From NCBI GenBank assembly GCA_013306675.1, contig JABLUY010000246.1, positions 1-55,329 of the forward strand: a DNA stretch of 55,329 nt. Direction: 5' to 3'. Source of the stretch: Thraustochytrium sp. TN22. Lineage: Eukaryota; Sar; Bigyra; Thraustochytrida; Thraustochytriidae. The notes under the pieces were generated by a model that saw only the letters and a program-made list of their open reading frames with translations, was not told where the DNA came from and searched no databases. Shown piece by piece: positions 11,301-20,400 of this stretch. The position numbers were made by a program, and so were the translations under genes. Each line of letters begins with the position of its first letter. Positions within the stretch are counted from its first letter, which is position 1.

Positions 11301-12286
11301 TGCGCGCAGCGGCGCTGGCCCTGGCCGACGAGGCGTTCTCGCAGGACGAGAAGATCATCATGGACCGCTGGCTTGCGGAGGCCGGTCTGAACGAATTCGG
11401 CGAGCCACCTGACGTGAACCAGTACCAGTTTGGCCCGGAGCGCGAGGCGCAAAAGGCGAGGCGGTATGCGTACGTGGCAAGCATTCACCCGGGACGGCCG
11501 TGGATGGAGGTGGCGCGGCTGCGCGGTTGGATGCCGAGCCACGAGGACCAGCGCAAAATCAGACGCTGGGTCCGCAAGACCGGCGCGCAGAGGCCGAGGA
11601 GGCACTCACCACGGCAGACGCTGTACGAGGCGCTCCTGCAGGTGCGCCCGGACAAGCCCTGGCTGAGCTCGAGCAGCAGATCAAGCGCCAGCTCGCAGCG
11701 CGCGCCTGCGCGGCCAGCGGAGGCGGCAAAGCCCGAGGTTGTCGCCGCGCGCCGCGCAAGGGTCAAGGGAGAGGTGGAGGCGAGCCAGTCCAGCGTGAGG
11801 CGCAACCTAGACGAGTTTGACCGCGATCTAGAACACGTGAAGCGGGCCCAAGCCGGCCTCGCACTGGACAAGCCGCAGGCGGCCGAAGCCGCCCCAGACG
11901 AGGTGCATCGCCTGGCGCGCGCCATGGCGCAGGAGGCCACCACCCGTGCGAATGAGGAGGCCCAGCTCGCTTGGGAGCGCGAGCAACAGCGGCAGCAGCT
12001 CGAGGCTATCCAGGCACGCCAGGCTGCCCTCGACGCGCGGGCGGCGCGCCTTGATGCGGTTGAGAAAAAGCTCCAGGCTGCCGAGCAGCATCAAAACTGG
12101 GCGCAAAACGTCAACGAGAACTTTGCCCGCGGCCATCGCAAGCAGGGGCGCGACGCGCCGCGCGTTCAGGCTCGTGCACAAGCCCGTGCCGGCGCCAAGC
12201 CGGTCAAGGCCGTCGACGACGGCGATGACGACGACGATGTCTGGGAGCAGGCCGTGCGCCTCTCAGGGAAGAATGTCCCGCACTGA
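2366..12286 (+). CDS. Giant EF-hand / SAM / Tudor-like / SPRY-like protein (~3,306 aa)
   Basis: The frame is open without introns for almost 10 kb. I start at ATG 2366 (MAASARERM); the frame is open upstream to 2324 but has no earlier ATG. Order: a Tudor/agenet-like N-terminus; residues ~190-1495 with repeated ~100-aa EF-hand units. Canonical loops include DKDQNGVIDRKE, DKNHDGLISRKE, DRNGNGAIDAHE, DKNNDGTVTRDE, DANGDGTISVEE and DESRDGQVDYFE, plus several degenerate loops lacking the final Glu. Three SAM-like domains follow (~1680-1745, 1766-1829, 1881-1945); the last two share 'DGETLLEL'. Then come a further EF-like pair (~2060-2140), a Tudor-like segment (~2195-2244, VRVRYGGGSATY), a SPRY-like region (~2261-2395) and a second Tudor-like segment (~2542-2597). 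The C-terminus has a Pro/His-rich linker, a duplicated 'GRPW/DKPW' module (~2992-3100) and a coiled coil. It is probably a Ca2+-responsive cytoskeletal scaffold; that function is inferred and no named orthologue is recognised. Confidence 0.85.
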   Translation: MAASARERMRAFAPNEVVECRVDADAPRARAYVRARVLRQVEPEGASGGRAQYEVQTLGAGTEARRTALVAAERMLKDGEARRVWAAVVHAVRAAADAPDMDPRKTLRAFLGDTSCVLDMFVNAIAELDPSFQTPHPDAWQQILWQQDLLNAAGDLVVCSKLHAHPDLAAFLAPATSPAIARPAKTARAQAAREVFQRFSPVKVADIFRVAAALKGSNISAAERDAIVRASAGFAPHTVCTLEQFLQIVDAAHIDPSGRLIPSVAESVPNAETSAADRAERELRAIVRQAHDNGLDCRDIFERFDTDFDNAISAASFIKGMEELGARDLTMELLEAMLAKQGLELSADGRIDYRHFLSLLAPKAWRRGSGVQAYRDNATAVAALEKLRRVVQGALGEDVPMDEAFSYFDKDQNGVIDRKEFAQGLAKLHIRLDGAQVRVLMHMFESNHEAHAKTIDFAAFRQELQRKRAVGIQYRIMEPSAAASTTAPAPLAPHEAALQRIGRLLERARSEGVDVREEFEALDPTLSRELPVDVVFDVLSRLGLSLAELTSESTPGSENTERLFQILKDALNTLDQVAVPPQVQRVRYALLLAYLCPDAWLDSSSRRKDEVAEDTFTHLIDLVAGELERGVTIQSIFAFFDENRNMLISGEELRAGLAKLKLKVDVRTVRLLMRKLEGSLQSLCVNTISFQAAIGKRIEARIHLEAMLRDAARRCSVGALRDAFLRRDKNGTGVVSLADAVQALGDVGVVLPSDGLPLADRLGRKHFLRRGPHRERALVYAALLDDVEKKAAGDAGSPLKTLWNGSGSPIASPSAATVTEQKTQAPQASSRSAGHSVQATQRAEVILDRLRTMVKAAVAQGSSLLECFEHFDKNHDGLISRKEFRVGLAKLHLEVTPQEVDVLMDHLHAPSHNAIDLVRFLQAMEHRATQEQSIKDLLTSLNALLRDAADRGSDLRTSFAFFDRNGNGAIDAHELEQGMVKLGIEATRLQVRALMGEFGSAQRDGRIDLAGFLRMMGVEEQRTTRLRILKTTQLGLASATQAAASTAGRRSTPPGPAGAAAAAGAAAASDHVGWEMLRAAFADVDAQNDLVIEVDDFKLVLRRLDLGLEEEDLDQLARMLDANRDGLVDAEAFLAELDPPGLARHLCAAVEHVQTQVARRRLDRHAALAPFQHFDLSHEGVVTKREFRCALSALGIRLAPLELKHLTNTLDLHGDGRVHYARLVHVAFARRSVAGGGRSLGGSSGGAGASSPGPTSPASPASPVGVDDPLAVLEADLQEFIASAESMNIPLKETFRHFDKNNDGTVTRDEFHRALMELGFECTTAQLHQLMERVRGATRRVHASGSPGAGGRRRSSSGHGDLSRDEPIDYAAFLEYWSNVRNPERATDKDTRSDKDVMKLVRRLRRELKAFLLDSSKRGIKASDVFSHFDANGDGTISVEEFEMALEDIFANNELYDQRVLRRFTETLDESRDGQVDYFEFLGIKRSALPGLTAAEAAEVKKQTWQSVFGTRQAAKTRRAAKAAARFAVEALLSRVEEEISTQGAVWVSVRQARAARLNNASFIRRNEDASRDRAYCERKARAPGAALQHSQQRPTSSSGDTAQDSEATVSQTSRAAARAMDRRMRLAQRVHAAETAAARMAEEAALRAEEAAEAQRMANVDEAATRHALGQLANVVFFATRERVVDFLDSIGLVRFQDRITSGMHRGLGACFVFSLANDRDMQEVLGTGSTIVARKVKRELLRLLSDSGGASAAARGLGVADPAHWNVKQVCRFAASCGLDAAPLERHEIDGETLLELDPVEAMEELRIANEVGLQVMLFRAARMHFFARAREAGPAGSGSSSSSGGRAGANGAAEHRAAVYKSLRVDDRTLPRPNDAPIEQWSTLDVVQLMSSLELPVQDVQALAVDGETLLELSDTEIEQELRIRGPQLARFRAAIEAVRQPPWLALGTGPYFEARLAAPAPGDAQPAVNQSARLACTFVKVGREHDIWLHLGPALAEAMQVAKRVLDTGAEAERARMLARPESSSDEEAAAEAERAAEVSGAKLDAEEIRLRDFVRTAARGGLPVLETLRARDEDKEGYLSWFHFEECLGELGYSAPDLGLLRLALQTRVPEAPRKGCISYERFYVECLNRAEFHHPVFARSRGSRTLALTTDGLTVSLLMDTPEGRDEASDRATGTPSAAAAAAAANFMNRIVRVRYGGGSATYAATVLCNHEDGAVDVRFEDSGDVKTVPMEWIDASSAEEPTADGVGVGASGGLQLQLARCETEVREGIHVWRMRVRHVAGKVVVGVASTGRYGQERFIGVDLRGNLVCRGYSATRARSMQRFARLDKRGFGSAESVLLRLDLDAQELCIFLAPEPINTKESAVEDLPELARIRLGEVYSAGTIAVRSATQNIKTFLRRHRQRVERSLLRKVQGQRQSVIPFAVLAHLLYDLGLEAKESDLLGFVQPFMHRRKHGVDVRAMIEGLNLSSERRWEEEEEEEEEGELESELEGGTADASVGAATVYTPAVLLQRAGDAVQFVEASVETGTHVLAKVGSMVEVRYGGGATWYRGEIVSVEQDASGAAAPTFTVRYDDGDVESGVRASNMRVLELEKAPAPTPQSRLVLQLFCRLLTYVPPRVVSKQGRSAPSAPAAPPRARVWAQGRHQEFELPGAETHAKQATAVVAAATPAMLAPAGTEVLLRGSTFSDVGGVRVQELLRKRLNAPDAVNWALTTGTRHEFYAPLAAKQQGLHGGAAGEEGGAVLTNPASVVADPAWTCVGAVDVKAMRKVASGEAGVPVSLRLDSSSAEHGCYYRVCFMGVVGMVGPRGDFRTLQVPVEPVRAVMKQSRVRVGGGWEHDVFDSLAQSDDADFSAARFFLLSGAIATSGEVSAAATPPLPMSEMTAAPPVSRKHKPPHVKGAARPKSRPTGKGDRPPPRREPPPPRSPRPEREHHDSEENLPQAKPPPQAQAHAHAHAHPHAQAQARHVRSPVRAAALALADEAFSQDEKIIMDRWLAEAGLNEFGEPPDVNQYQFGPEREAQKARRYAYVASIHPGRPWMEVARLRGWMPSHEDQRKIRRWVRKTGAQRPRRHSPRQTLYEALLQVRPDKPWLSSSSRSSASSQRAPARPAEAAKPEVVAARRARVKGEVEASQSSVRRNLDEFDRDLEHVKRAQAGLALDKPQAAEAAPDEVHRLARAMAQEATTRANEEAQLAWEREQQRQQLEAIQARQAALDARAARLDAVEKKLQAAEQHQNWAQNVNENFARGHRKQGRDAPRVQARAQARAGAKPVKAVDDGDDDDDVWEQAVRLSGKNVPH

Positions 12287-12405
12287 CTTGCTACAGTTAG
12301 ACCTACGAAGAGTTATGTACAGGTAGTACCCGGTACAAGGATACGGGCCCTTTGCCGAGCGAGAAGATCTTCGATCTTTGGTGTGTGCGGACTAGTAGCT
12401 AGCTA

Positions 12406-13488
12406 CTAGACCCAGTAGGACGCGGAGGCACGGTGCGGCGTCGCTGGTCGTTTTCTGTTGAAGGAGTTCGTGAGGATGATCTCGTCTTCCCGCCATAGCT
12501 CGTACGTCTTGCGGTTGGTGCTGGTGGGCGGTTTGCGGCGGCCCAGGAGCTCGCGCGCATCGTGCATGCGCAACTCGAGCATGTGCTCGGTGGCCTCGTG
12601 GTATCGCAGGTTAGACGGCGGCCTCACGACGAACGGCGACGGGGTCTGGGCCCGTCTCACGGCTCGGTTGAGCTTGAGCGGAGCTGGGGATGCTGGCGCC
12701 GGGAACGCGCGGAAGTTGCGTGCGACGAACTCGCACGGCGGACGGCCCGTCGGTCTCGCAGCCTGTGCAGCGAGGAGCCAAATCACCCAGGCATGCCGGA
12801 CGAGCCACTGCGCGCGGATTGCGCGAATGTTCTGTAGCGCCGCGCGGCGCTTGTCCCGCGCTTGAGCGACGAGCTCTGCCCAGGCCACCAAGACGGCGTG
12901 GACGAGCTCCCCTTCCAGCGCTGCGCGCCTCGCCGAGCGCCTCGCCATGACTGTGTAGACGCGCCATTTGTCCAGAGCTCTACGCCACAGTCCGTGATGG
13001 AGTACGCGGGCAAGCTCTTGCACGGCTGCTCGTCGTCTGGCACGGATCGCGCGCGCGAGTGAGGCCCATGCATGCAGTGCGTCACGGACACACGAACGCA
13101 TCACGCAGAAGCGCTGCCAAGCGCGAAAGCGCGCGAGGAGCACGGCGAGCGCCGCTGTCCGTGCGGCATCGAGTACCCTGTTTCCTACTGGCGGCACGAG
13201 TCTGTGCCAAGCGCGGAAGACAACGCGCAGGAGTAGGAGATTTCCTTCGCCGCGCGTTTCCTGTGCCCTGGGCGGTGATGCCGGCGACACAGGTGGCGCC
13301 GGTCTCGGACGGCTCCTCTTGCGCTGCATACGTCCGCACGCCTCGACAAAGGCGCGCACGTCCTCCACGTCCTGGCGTCCGCCCTCCTCGAAGCGCCAAC
13401 CGCAGGCCGCGCGGCGCCCGCCCACGAGCCTGCAGCTCGCGCTCGGCTGCTGCAGCAGCTTGACGTGGGAGCGCGCTGCAGCCGCCAT
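12406..13488 (-). CDS. Sfi1-like Trp-repeat protein (putative centrin-binding)
   Basis: A 360-aa protein. Residues ~85-240 carry a spaced series of hydrophobic-A-W motifs: FRAWHRL (W94), FRAWQRF (W124), LHAWASL (W141), LDKWRVY (W175), LVAWAEL (W203), HAWVIWLL (W234/W237). They are separated by about 17-32 mainly basic helical residues. That is the signature of Sfi1-type repeats, which form one long helix clasped by centrins at basal bodies and spindle poles. The count (about six) is low compared with yeast or human Sfi1 (20 or more), so this is a short member or a related axonemal/basal-body protein. The N-terminus is basic and the C-terminus (residues 250-360) is Pro/Arg-rich and probably disordered. 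Its 3' end lies only ~120 bp from the convergent giant EF-hand gene. Confidence 0.65.
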   Translation of the reverse strand: MAAAARSHVKLLQQPSASCRLVGGRRAACGWRFEEGGRQDVEDVRAFVEACGRMQRKRSRPRPAPPVSPASPPRAQETRGEGNLLLLRVVFRAWHRLVPPVGNRVLDAARTAALAVLLARFRAWQRFCVMRSCVRDALHAWASLARAIRARRRAAVQELARVLHHGLWRRALDKWRVYTVMARRSARRAALEGELVHAVLVAWAELVAQARDKRRAALQNIRAIRAQWLVRHAWVIWLLAAQAARPTGRPPCEFVARNFRAFPAPASPAPLKLNRAVRRAQTPSPFVVRPPSNLRYHEATEHMLELRMHDARELLGRRKPPTSTNRKTYELWREDEIILTNSFNRKRPATPHRASASYWV

Positions 13489-14469
13489 GCTTTCCGTGCT
13501 CGTGCACCTCGCCGCGCGATGGGCTCTGCATGGCGCCTCCCTGCTACGGGCAGCGCTGTGGCAGCATCGACCCCCCCCCCTCGGCGCGCTTCGTCTGGCT
13601 GCCCCGATGGCTTCTTCGCACCAAATGAAGACAACGAGGTGGACGAACGGAGTGGTGTCCCCGCACGTTCGACCACTAATGCAACGAGCTCAGCTCAGGC
13701 TCAGCTCAGGCTGAGGCTGTTCGAGTTAGGCCCACTGGAGAGGACGCGGCGCCGATCACACGTCGGCCAGCCAGTAGCAGGCCAAAGCGAGGAGCGACCA
13801 CTGGTAGCCACAGCCGGCAGCGCTGGCTGCGGCCGCCACCGCATGCAAATGGCCGGTGGCTCAAGCAGGCAAGCTTGCATAGAAGCGATGCAGCGTTTTG
13901 TGTTTTTGGGCGTATGTCCCGCCCTGGCACTGGCAGTCACCGGCACTGCACGTGGCACTGCAACACCGTAGCTTGGAGGCGGACGGGCGGGCGATCGCGT
14001 GGCTCGGAGAGCGCCGTTTTCGGTGGAGTCCGAGTCGTGGCCGTAGCAAGCGTCGGCAGGTCGCGTCCGCCGCAGCCTGTGAGCGTGGGGACCTGTGGTG
14101 AGCCAGGTATGCTGCGTGATCGTTGCACGGATCGCTGTGCCTCGTACGTGTCCGGAACCACCAGGGGCGCGCTGCACATACTACAAAAGAGAAGCTGGAT
14201 GCGTAGGACGACTCGGAGGAGCGCGTCGTCGCAATATGTGGCAGTGCTGTGCACTGCCACAAAGGGTGGCCATAAGCCTGCAGCCAAAGCCAGGCACCAG
14301 CAGCCTGTCGTCAAGAGGGTGACAGAGGACTGGTCCCAGTCAGCCATGATCAACGCAACATGCATGCCCTTTCGCCGCTCCTCGTCAACGCACCTCGGCC
14401 ACGCCGGCGGTGCCGCTGCAGCAAACTCGGAAAGCGAAAGCGTATTCGCTCGAAAGCTCCGAAGGAACG
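13489..14469. promoter_or_regulatory. Divergent intergenic region, Sfi1-like / receptor 1
   Basis: Roughly 980 bp between start codons facing apart. It contains a C-run at about 13568-13580, a short GCTCAG/CTCAGG direct-repeat cluster at about 13687-13718, and lower G+C than its flanks. ORFs across it have irregular codon use and no recognisable domains. No gene is supported. Confidence 0.5.
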
Positions 14470-17400
14470 ATGGAGGCGTTATGCAGGATGGTGTCGGTAG
14501 TGGCCATCATGTTGGGCGCTGTCGTATGCAGTGAAGGCGCCGCGACGGGCGGGTGGCAGGACACCGGGCCGCTGAGCGACTACGGGGCGTTCTGGCTCGC
14601 GGGTGGCGGCGTGGCGAGCAACAACGCCTACAGGCCCGGCATCGCATGCAGCGGCACGAGTTGCATCGTGGCCTTCGCGGAGCTAACGAATGGCAAATTC
14701 AACAAGGGCAACGCGCATGTACAGATCAAGTACTCCGTGTATGAGGGGGCGAGGTGGAGCGACCCGGTGATTGCGCTGGAGCCCAGCAAGGCAGTGGACA
14801 CGAGCGACGCGCGCGGTCAGACTCAGCCGGCGTTGGCCGCGCTGGGCAGCACTCGTGGCTGGGCTATGTCGTATCGCAACATCGCCGATGGTGGGCAGGG
14901 CATCTACGTGGCTTACGTGAGCGCGGAGGAGGCCAGCCAGGGCATGCTGTGGATGGGCGAGGAGCGCGGCTATGGCACGAAGGCGTCCGAGGGAGGCGGC
15001 TACAAGCGATTCGCGGTCATCGCGGGCGATGCGAATGGCACGCTGACGGCGGTCTGGGAGTCGAATCAGGGGACGCTCCCTGACGGAACATCGATTGGGT
15101 CCGACAAGGACCTCCTGGCCAGCTCCATCTCGCTCAACACGGGTAGCGGCGAGGATCCGTGGGCTGGGGTGGCCAACCCCTCCGTCTCGTCTGCCTGGAC
15201 GGAAGTAGGCTCGGTTTACAGCGGCGTCGGCATCGATACGGTGCAGGACCGCAACCCGGTCATTGGCTACTCGTCCCGATCTGGGCGCGTTGTCATGGCG
15301 GCCACCGCGACCATTCTTAACCAATACGCAGATATCTTCGTTGCGGAGACACGTAATGGCGAGGGCGCGTGCGACTGGGAGGATCGCATTCGGCTAACGA
15401 ACCAGAATGGCAAGGACGCGGATGTGAACATCGCGCCCGACCCTTTCCGGGACGCCTGGCTCGCTGTCTGGTCGCACCGCGCACTCGGCTGTCAGTGGGC
15501 GCGCCTCGAGCCGAACGCCGAGACGGACCTGCTCGAGGTGAGCGAGATGGGCATGATGGACGCGCTCTGCTACCCATCCAAAATGAATGACGAAAAGACG
15601 GTCATTGTGGCCGACCCGGTTCGCGAGGGCCGCTGGGTCTACTTTTATCGCTGGCAGATCCCGTCCGATGAGGAGTACTACCGTCTCGCGTTCCGGCGAT
15701 CCACGGACGGCGGGCGCACCTGGAGCGGCGCGTACTTTGCCACGACTGAGGAGGAGGCGCTCGCCAACGATGATCTCTCACTCTTTCGCATCAATGCCGC
15801 CGCAACGACCCTGGGTGAAGTGCACGTGACGATGGTTCATCGAAAGGTGTCTGACACTGACTCGGGCACCTTTTCGGTGCTGTCAACTACGATGGACGCA
15901 ATCTTCGGCACCCTGGACGAGGCCGCCCTCGTGCCCCGTGTGGAGCCCTACGAGAGCGAGGACGTGTGGCCCTGCCTCGATGCGGACGTGCTTCCGGCAA
16001 GCGGCACGCGCGTCAACCTTACAAGCTTTTTGGTCAGCATGGCGCCCAACCAGCGGCAGTGCGTGCACGTGTCGGCGCCTGGCCTGCAGGACGTTGTCAT
16101 CCACCTCGAGGTGGAGCTCCTCATTGACCTCGAAGATCTCCCCGAGTACCGTGAGAACAGTCTATGCCCGTTCGACTTCCTGGCGGTGCGCGATGAGCCC
16201 GCGACCGCTGGCGAGGTCTTCATCGGCCCAGCGCGCCGCATGTGCGCGGCCGGCGCTCTACCGGAAATGACCTTCAGCGGAACCGACCTCTACATTGGCG
16301 TGATGAACGAAAAGAGCGCGCCCGACGAAGACTCGGGCCGTATCCCGGCAACCATCGTTGCGTGGATCACGTCGCCGCAGACCGAGGCGACGGCGCCGAC
16401 GCCGTCCGCTCCGGCGGCAGCGCCATTCGAGTCGCGCAGCGTGGCCTCTCACGCCGAGCTTGCCGAGGCACTTGGTGACGCTGACTTTGTTCACGGCGAG
16501 ATTCTGCTGCAAATTTCGAGCCTGGACATTGACGAGAGCAGTGAGATCGTCATCACCTCAGGGAAGAACATCTCTTTGATTGGAGCGCCAAGCGGGGGAG
16601 GACCGACGACTCTGATTGGAATGGAGTTCCTCGAAGTTAGGCTGGGCGCTGTGCTCTGGCGTTTGGAGCACATCGTCTTCCAGGGCGACTCGTCTGTTGA
16701 TAAGGGCTCCACGCGCCTTGGCGGCGCCATCCTGGTTCGCGGCCGTGTGCATGCCATGACGAACTGTACATTCTCTGGCTTGAAGATCAGCAGCATCGGC
16801 ACGGGCCAGGGCGGTGCACTCACAGTGGACGGCGGCACGGTGGATCTTGTGGAAGACTGCACCTTCTCAAGCAACAAGGCAGCCTTTGGGGGTGCAATTG
16901 CCGTGCTCTCCTCCGGGAGCATCGACACGATCCGGGGCTGCGCCTTTCGCGACAACACGCAGATCAGCCTGTCCAGCGGCGAGGCGGGCGCGCTCTACGT
17001 GGCCGGCTTCGTGCGCCGCATTGAGGGATCTGTTTTTAGCGGAAACTCCTGCGGCGGCGGCGGCGGCGCGCTATGTGTGCTTGGAGGCGGCGAGGTGCGC
17101 GAGATCGTCGGGACGGACTTCATCTCCAACAAAGTAGATACCAATGGCGGCGCCGTGGCCTTCCTCAGGGGAAGTCGCCTCCCTAGCCTCTGGCAGGGAG
17201 GCGTCCTGCGCGGCAACAGGGCTTCGGTCCTTGGGGGTGCCGTCTTTGCCTCTGGCAACCTGGCAGCGAGTTCTCCAAACTGCGGTCGCGCCGATGCCTG
17301 CATGGGAGGTCTGGTCCTGGAGGAGAACACCGCTCTTGCAGGCGGCGGCATGTACCTGGCAGAATCCTCGGGATTGCAGAGCATTTCCGTGGCCAACCTG

Positions 17401-20400
17401 ACCTTGACGTCGAACACTGCCAGGCAGGAGGGCGGCGGCGGCATCGCGGTCTCGGGCGACCTGGCCCTGGTGGTCTCGGCGTCGAGATTTGAGGAGAACA
17501 CGGCCTCGACGGCCGGCGGAGCGCTGGCGTTGCTCCTGAGCGCGCAGGGCGAGCTGTCCGGGTCGACGCTGAGCGCGAACGTGGCAAAGCAGCAGGGCGG
17601 TGCCATCTACGCAGGCGTGGGCAGCGTGCTGAACGCTACGAACGTGTCTTTTGTGAACAACGCGGCGCTCTTCACGTGCCGTGAGCAGAGCGCGTGCGAA
17701 CGGTACGAGTCGACGGCCTCGCGGCGGCGCTGCAGCGCCACAGTGATCGGCACGGACGTCGATAGTGAGGGGGCGACGGTCTTCAACACGCTCGAGTGCA
17801 GCATGAACGAGGCGGCTCAGGCGCCGGCGTCGTACGGCTGTACCAAGGGCGTCGGAGGCAGCATCTACATTGCGGGGGGCGTCACGGCGCAGCTCCTGCG
17901 CACGACCTTTGAGGCGATCGAGCCCCTGCCGTCGGTGCCGAGCACGGCCCTCTTCACAACGACGTCCGGGTCGAGTGCTTTCTTCGCGGACGAGGCCGGC
18001 CGCCACGTGTACTCAGAGTCGCGCTTCAGCCTCGCCGAGTCGAGCTTCGACGGCGGCGAGCTCTCCTTTGCGCCTTCGAGCGCTGTCTTGGGATGTGCCG
18101 GAACCTGCTCGTCGACGGGAACTTGCATCGCGGGCGACGAGGCCGCCGGACCGGCGCCTAGCGTCCGCTGCGTGTGCGCGGGCGCGTACGAGGGCAGCGA
18201 CGGGTACGAGGACGGCGGCTGCTCTCCCCTGCGTGTGCGTTCTGTGCGCGCTGTAAACATTGTCGTAAACGAGACAAGCAAGGAGAATGAGGGCGAGGGG
18301 AGCGACGATGGGGCCGCAGATGGCTACGTGGACCTGAGCTGGTCTTGGGACGGTGCCGCGGGCTCCTTCATCGTGTACCGCACGGAGTCGCGCGAGGAGA
18401 CGAAGAGGGTCAGCCTCAGTGCCTGTGTGGATGCGCCAGACGCCGCCAAGGTTGTCGCTGAATGCGCCGTAGTCGATGATGCGAGTGCCCGCTCTCTGCG
18501 AATGGGCCTGCGGCTCTGGGAGGGTAGCTTTTTTCGCGTGCAAAGTGTGGTGGATGGCGTGCGTACGCTGGACAGTGACGCCATGAGCTTGGCGTCCATC
18601 ATTTGCCCGGCCGGCTCGGAGCGTGTCCGCGCGGAGGAGGACGGCGCGTACGAATGCAAGCAATGTGCGCGTGGCTTCTACGCTCCGGATCTCGACACAG
18701 GGTGCGTGGCTTGCCCGAATGAGCTGCACACGACGCGTGGCGTGGCGACGAGGGTGGGAGACTGCGTGGCGCCGAGCGGATTTTACGAGGTCGGCGCGGA
18801 GGGCGATGATCCGAACGCTGTGGAGGTGGTGAGCTGCGGCGAGGGGTTCGCCTGCGAAGACGTGGGCTTCACGCTGGAGACTGTAAGAGTGCGTCCGGGC
18901 TACTGGCGCGCCGCCCTGGACGTGCGTGTGGTGCATGCGTGCCCAACGCCGGAGTTCTGCGTGGGCAGCCACCTCGACGAGGGGGACGACGTTGAAGATG
19001 ACGATGATGGGGATGATACTGGCATCCGGCGGCGAGATCTGTCCGTGTGGAGCGACCCGCTGTACTGCGCGCCGGGTCACACCGGTCCGTACTGCATGGT
19101 CTGCCAGGACGGCTACACGACCGACACGAGCGGCGCCTGCCTGGAGTGCACAGAGGAGGAGATTGCGAATGAGTGGATGGCGCTCGGCGGCATCGCGCTC
19201 GTGTGCTCGTTGACGTGGGTGGTTTTGATCACACTCTCATTCTACTGCTTGGCGTATAGCGAGCCTGCCACCAAGCCGACGGCGATGGGAAGGTTGTACA
19301 ACCGCCTCACGAACTTCAATGGCGAGGTGAGCAGTGGGCCTGTGCGGCTCTCCATCGGGTTTCTTCAGGTGGTGAGCGGTTTCCAGCGCGTCTTCGCCCC
19401 GACCTACGAGTGGTGGGATGGATGGAGCGTGCTTCCCAAGGTCGTGTGGCTGACCAACGTGGACGCGGGCGAGTTCGCGTACCTTGCGGGGTGCAGCTTT
19501 CGAAAGGACCACACAAGCCGCCTTTTGCTGTCCACACTGACGCCTCTCGTACTTCTCCTCGTGCTCTACCTGGCCTCGCAGACCTGGCGCTGCTGCATGC
19601 TGTGCCGTTGGCGTCGCAACCCCGAGGCATTCCATCGCAGGGCAGACCGGCTCTCGTCCACATCGTGGTGGCTCGCCAGCTACCTGCTCTTTCTGGTTTT
19701 TCCCTCGGTCAATACGACCATCTTCCAGACCTTCGTGTGCGATGAAATGGAGGACGGCGGGCGGCACTTGCGCTTCGACTTCTCGACCGACTGTGACGAT
19801 ATTTCGTACCTCCGACTGTACGCGCGGCTCATGGCAGTGGTTTATGTGCTTGGACCGATCGTCCTCTTCGTGGTGCTCATCTCAAAGAGTCACCGGCCGC
19901 AGTTCCAGGGCGTCCGGTACTTTCGCGAGCTTTACAACAAGCCGACCTCAGAAGAATCGCCGGTCATTTGGGCTAGCCTCCACCGCTACTACGAGGTAAT
20001 CGAGCTGGTCCGAAAGCTGTTGCAGACTTCGGTCGTGCTCGTCGTGGCCGATGGCACCGTCGCTCAGATGGGCTTCGCTATTTCCGTTACCTTTGCGGCG
20101 TCTACGCTGCAGAACATGCTTCGACCCTACCTCCGCGACAGTGACAACCACTTGGCCGCCTTCTCGCACGTCATGCTTTTCACACTGCTCATCCTACTGC
20201 TCATCTCCCCGGTAGTTCACAGCACCGTCTACACCCTCGGCAGCGTCATCGTCGTCATGGCCGTCCCTCTCACCGGCGGCGTCGTCGCCTTTGCGCGTCT
20301 CCGTCGGTACATGCAGAAATCTGATGCCGACGCGACCACCAGGAACTCCGCCGCTAGTTCTGACGCCGAACATTCGCAATGCGAGCAGGACTCGTCCACG

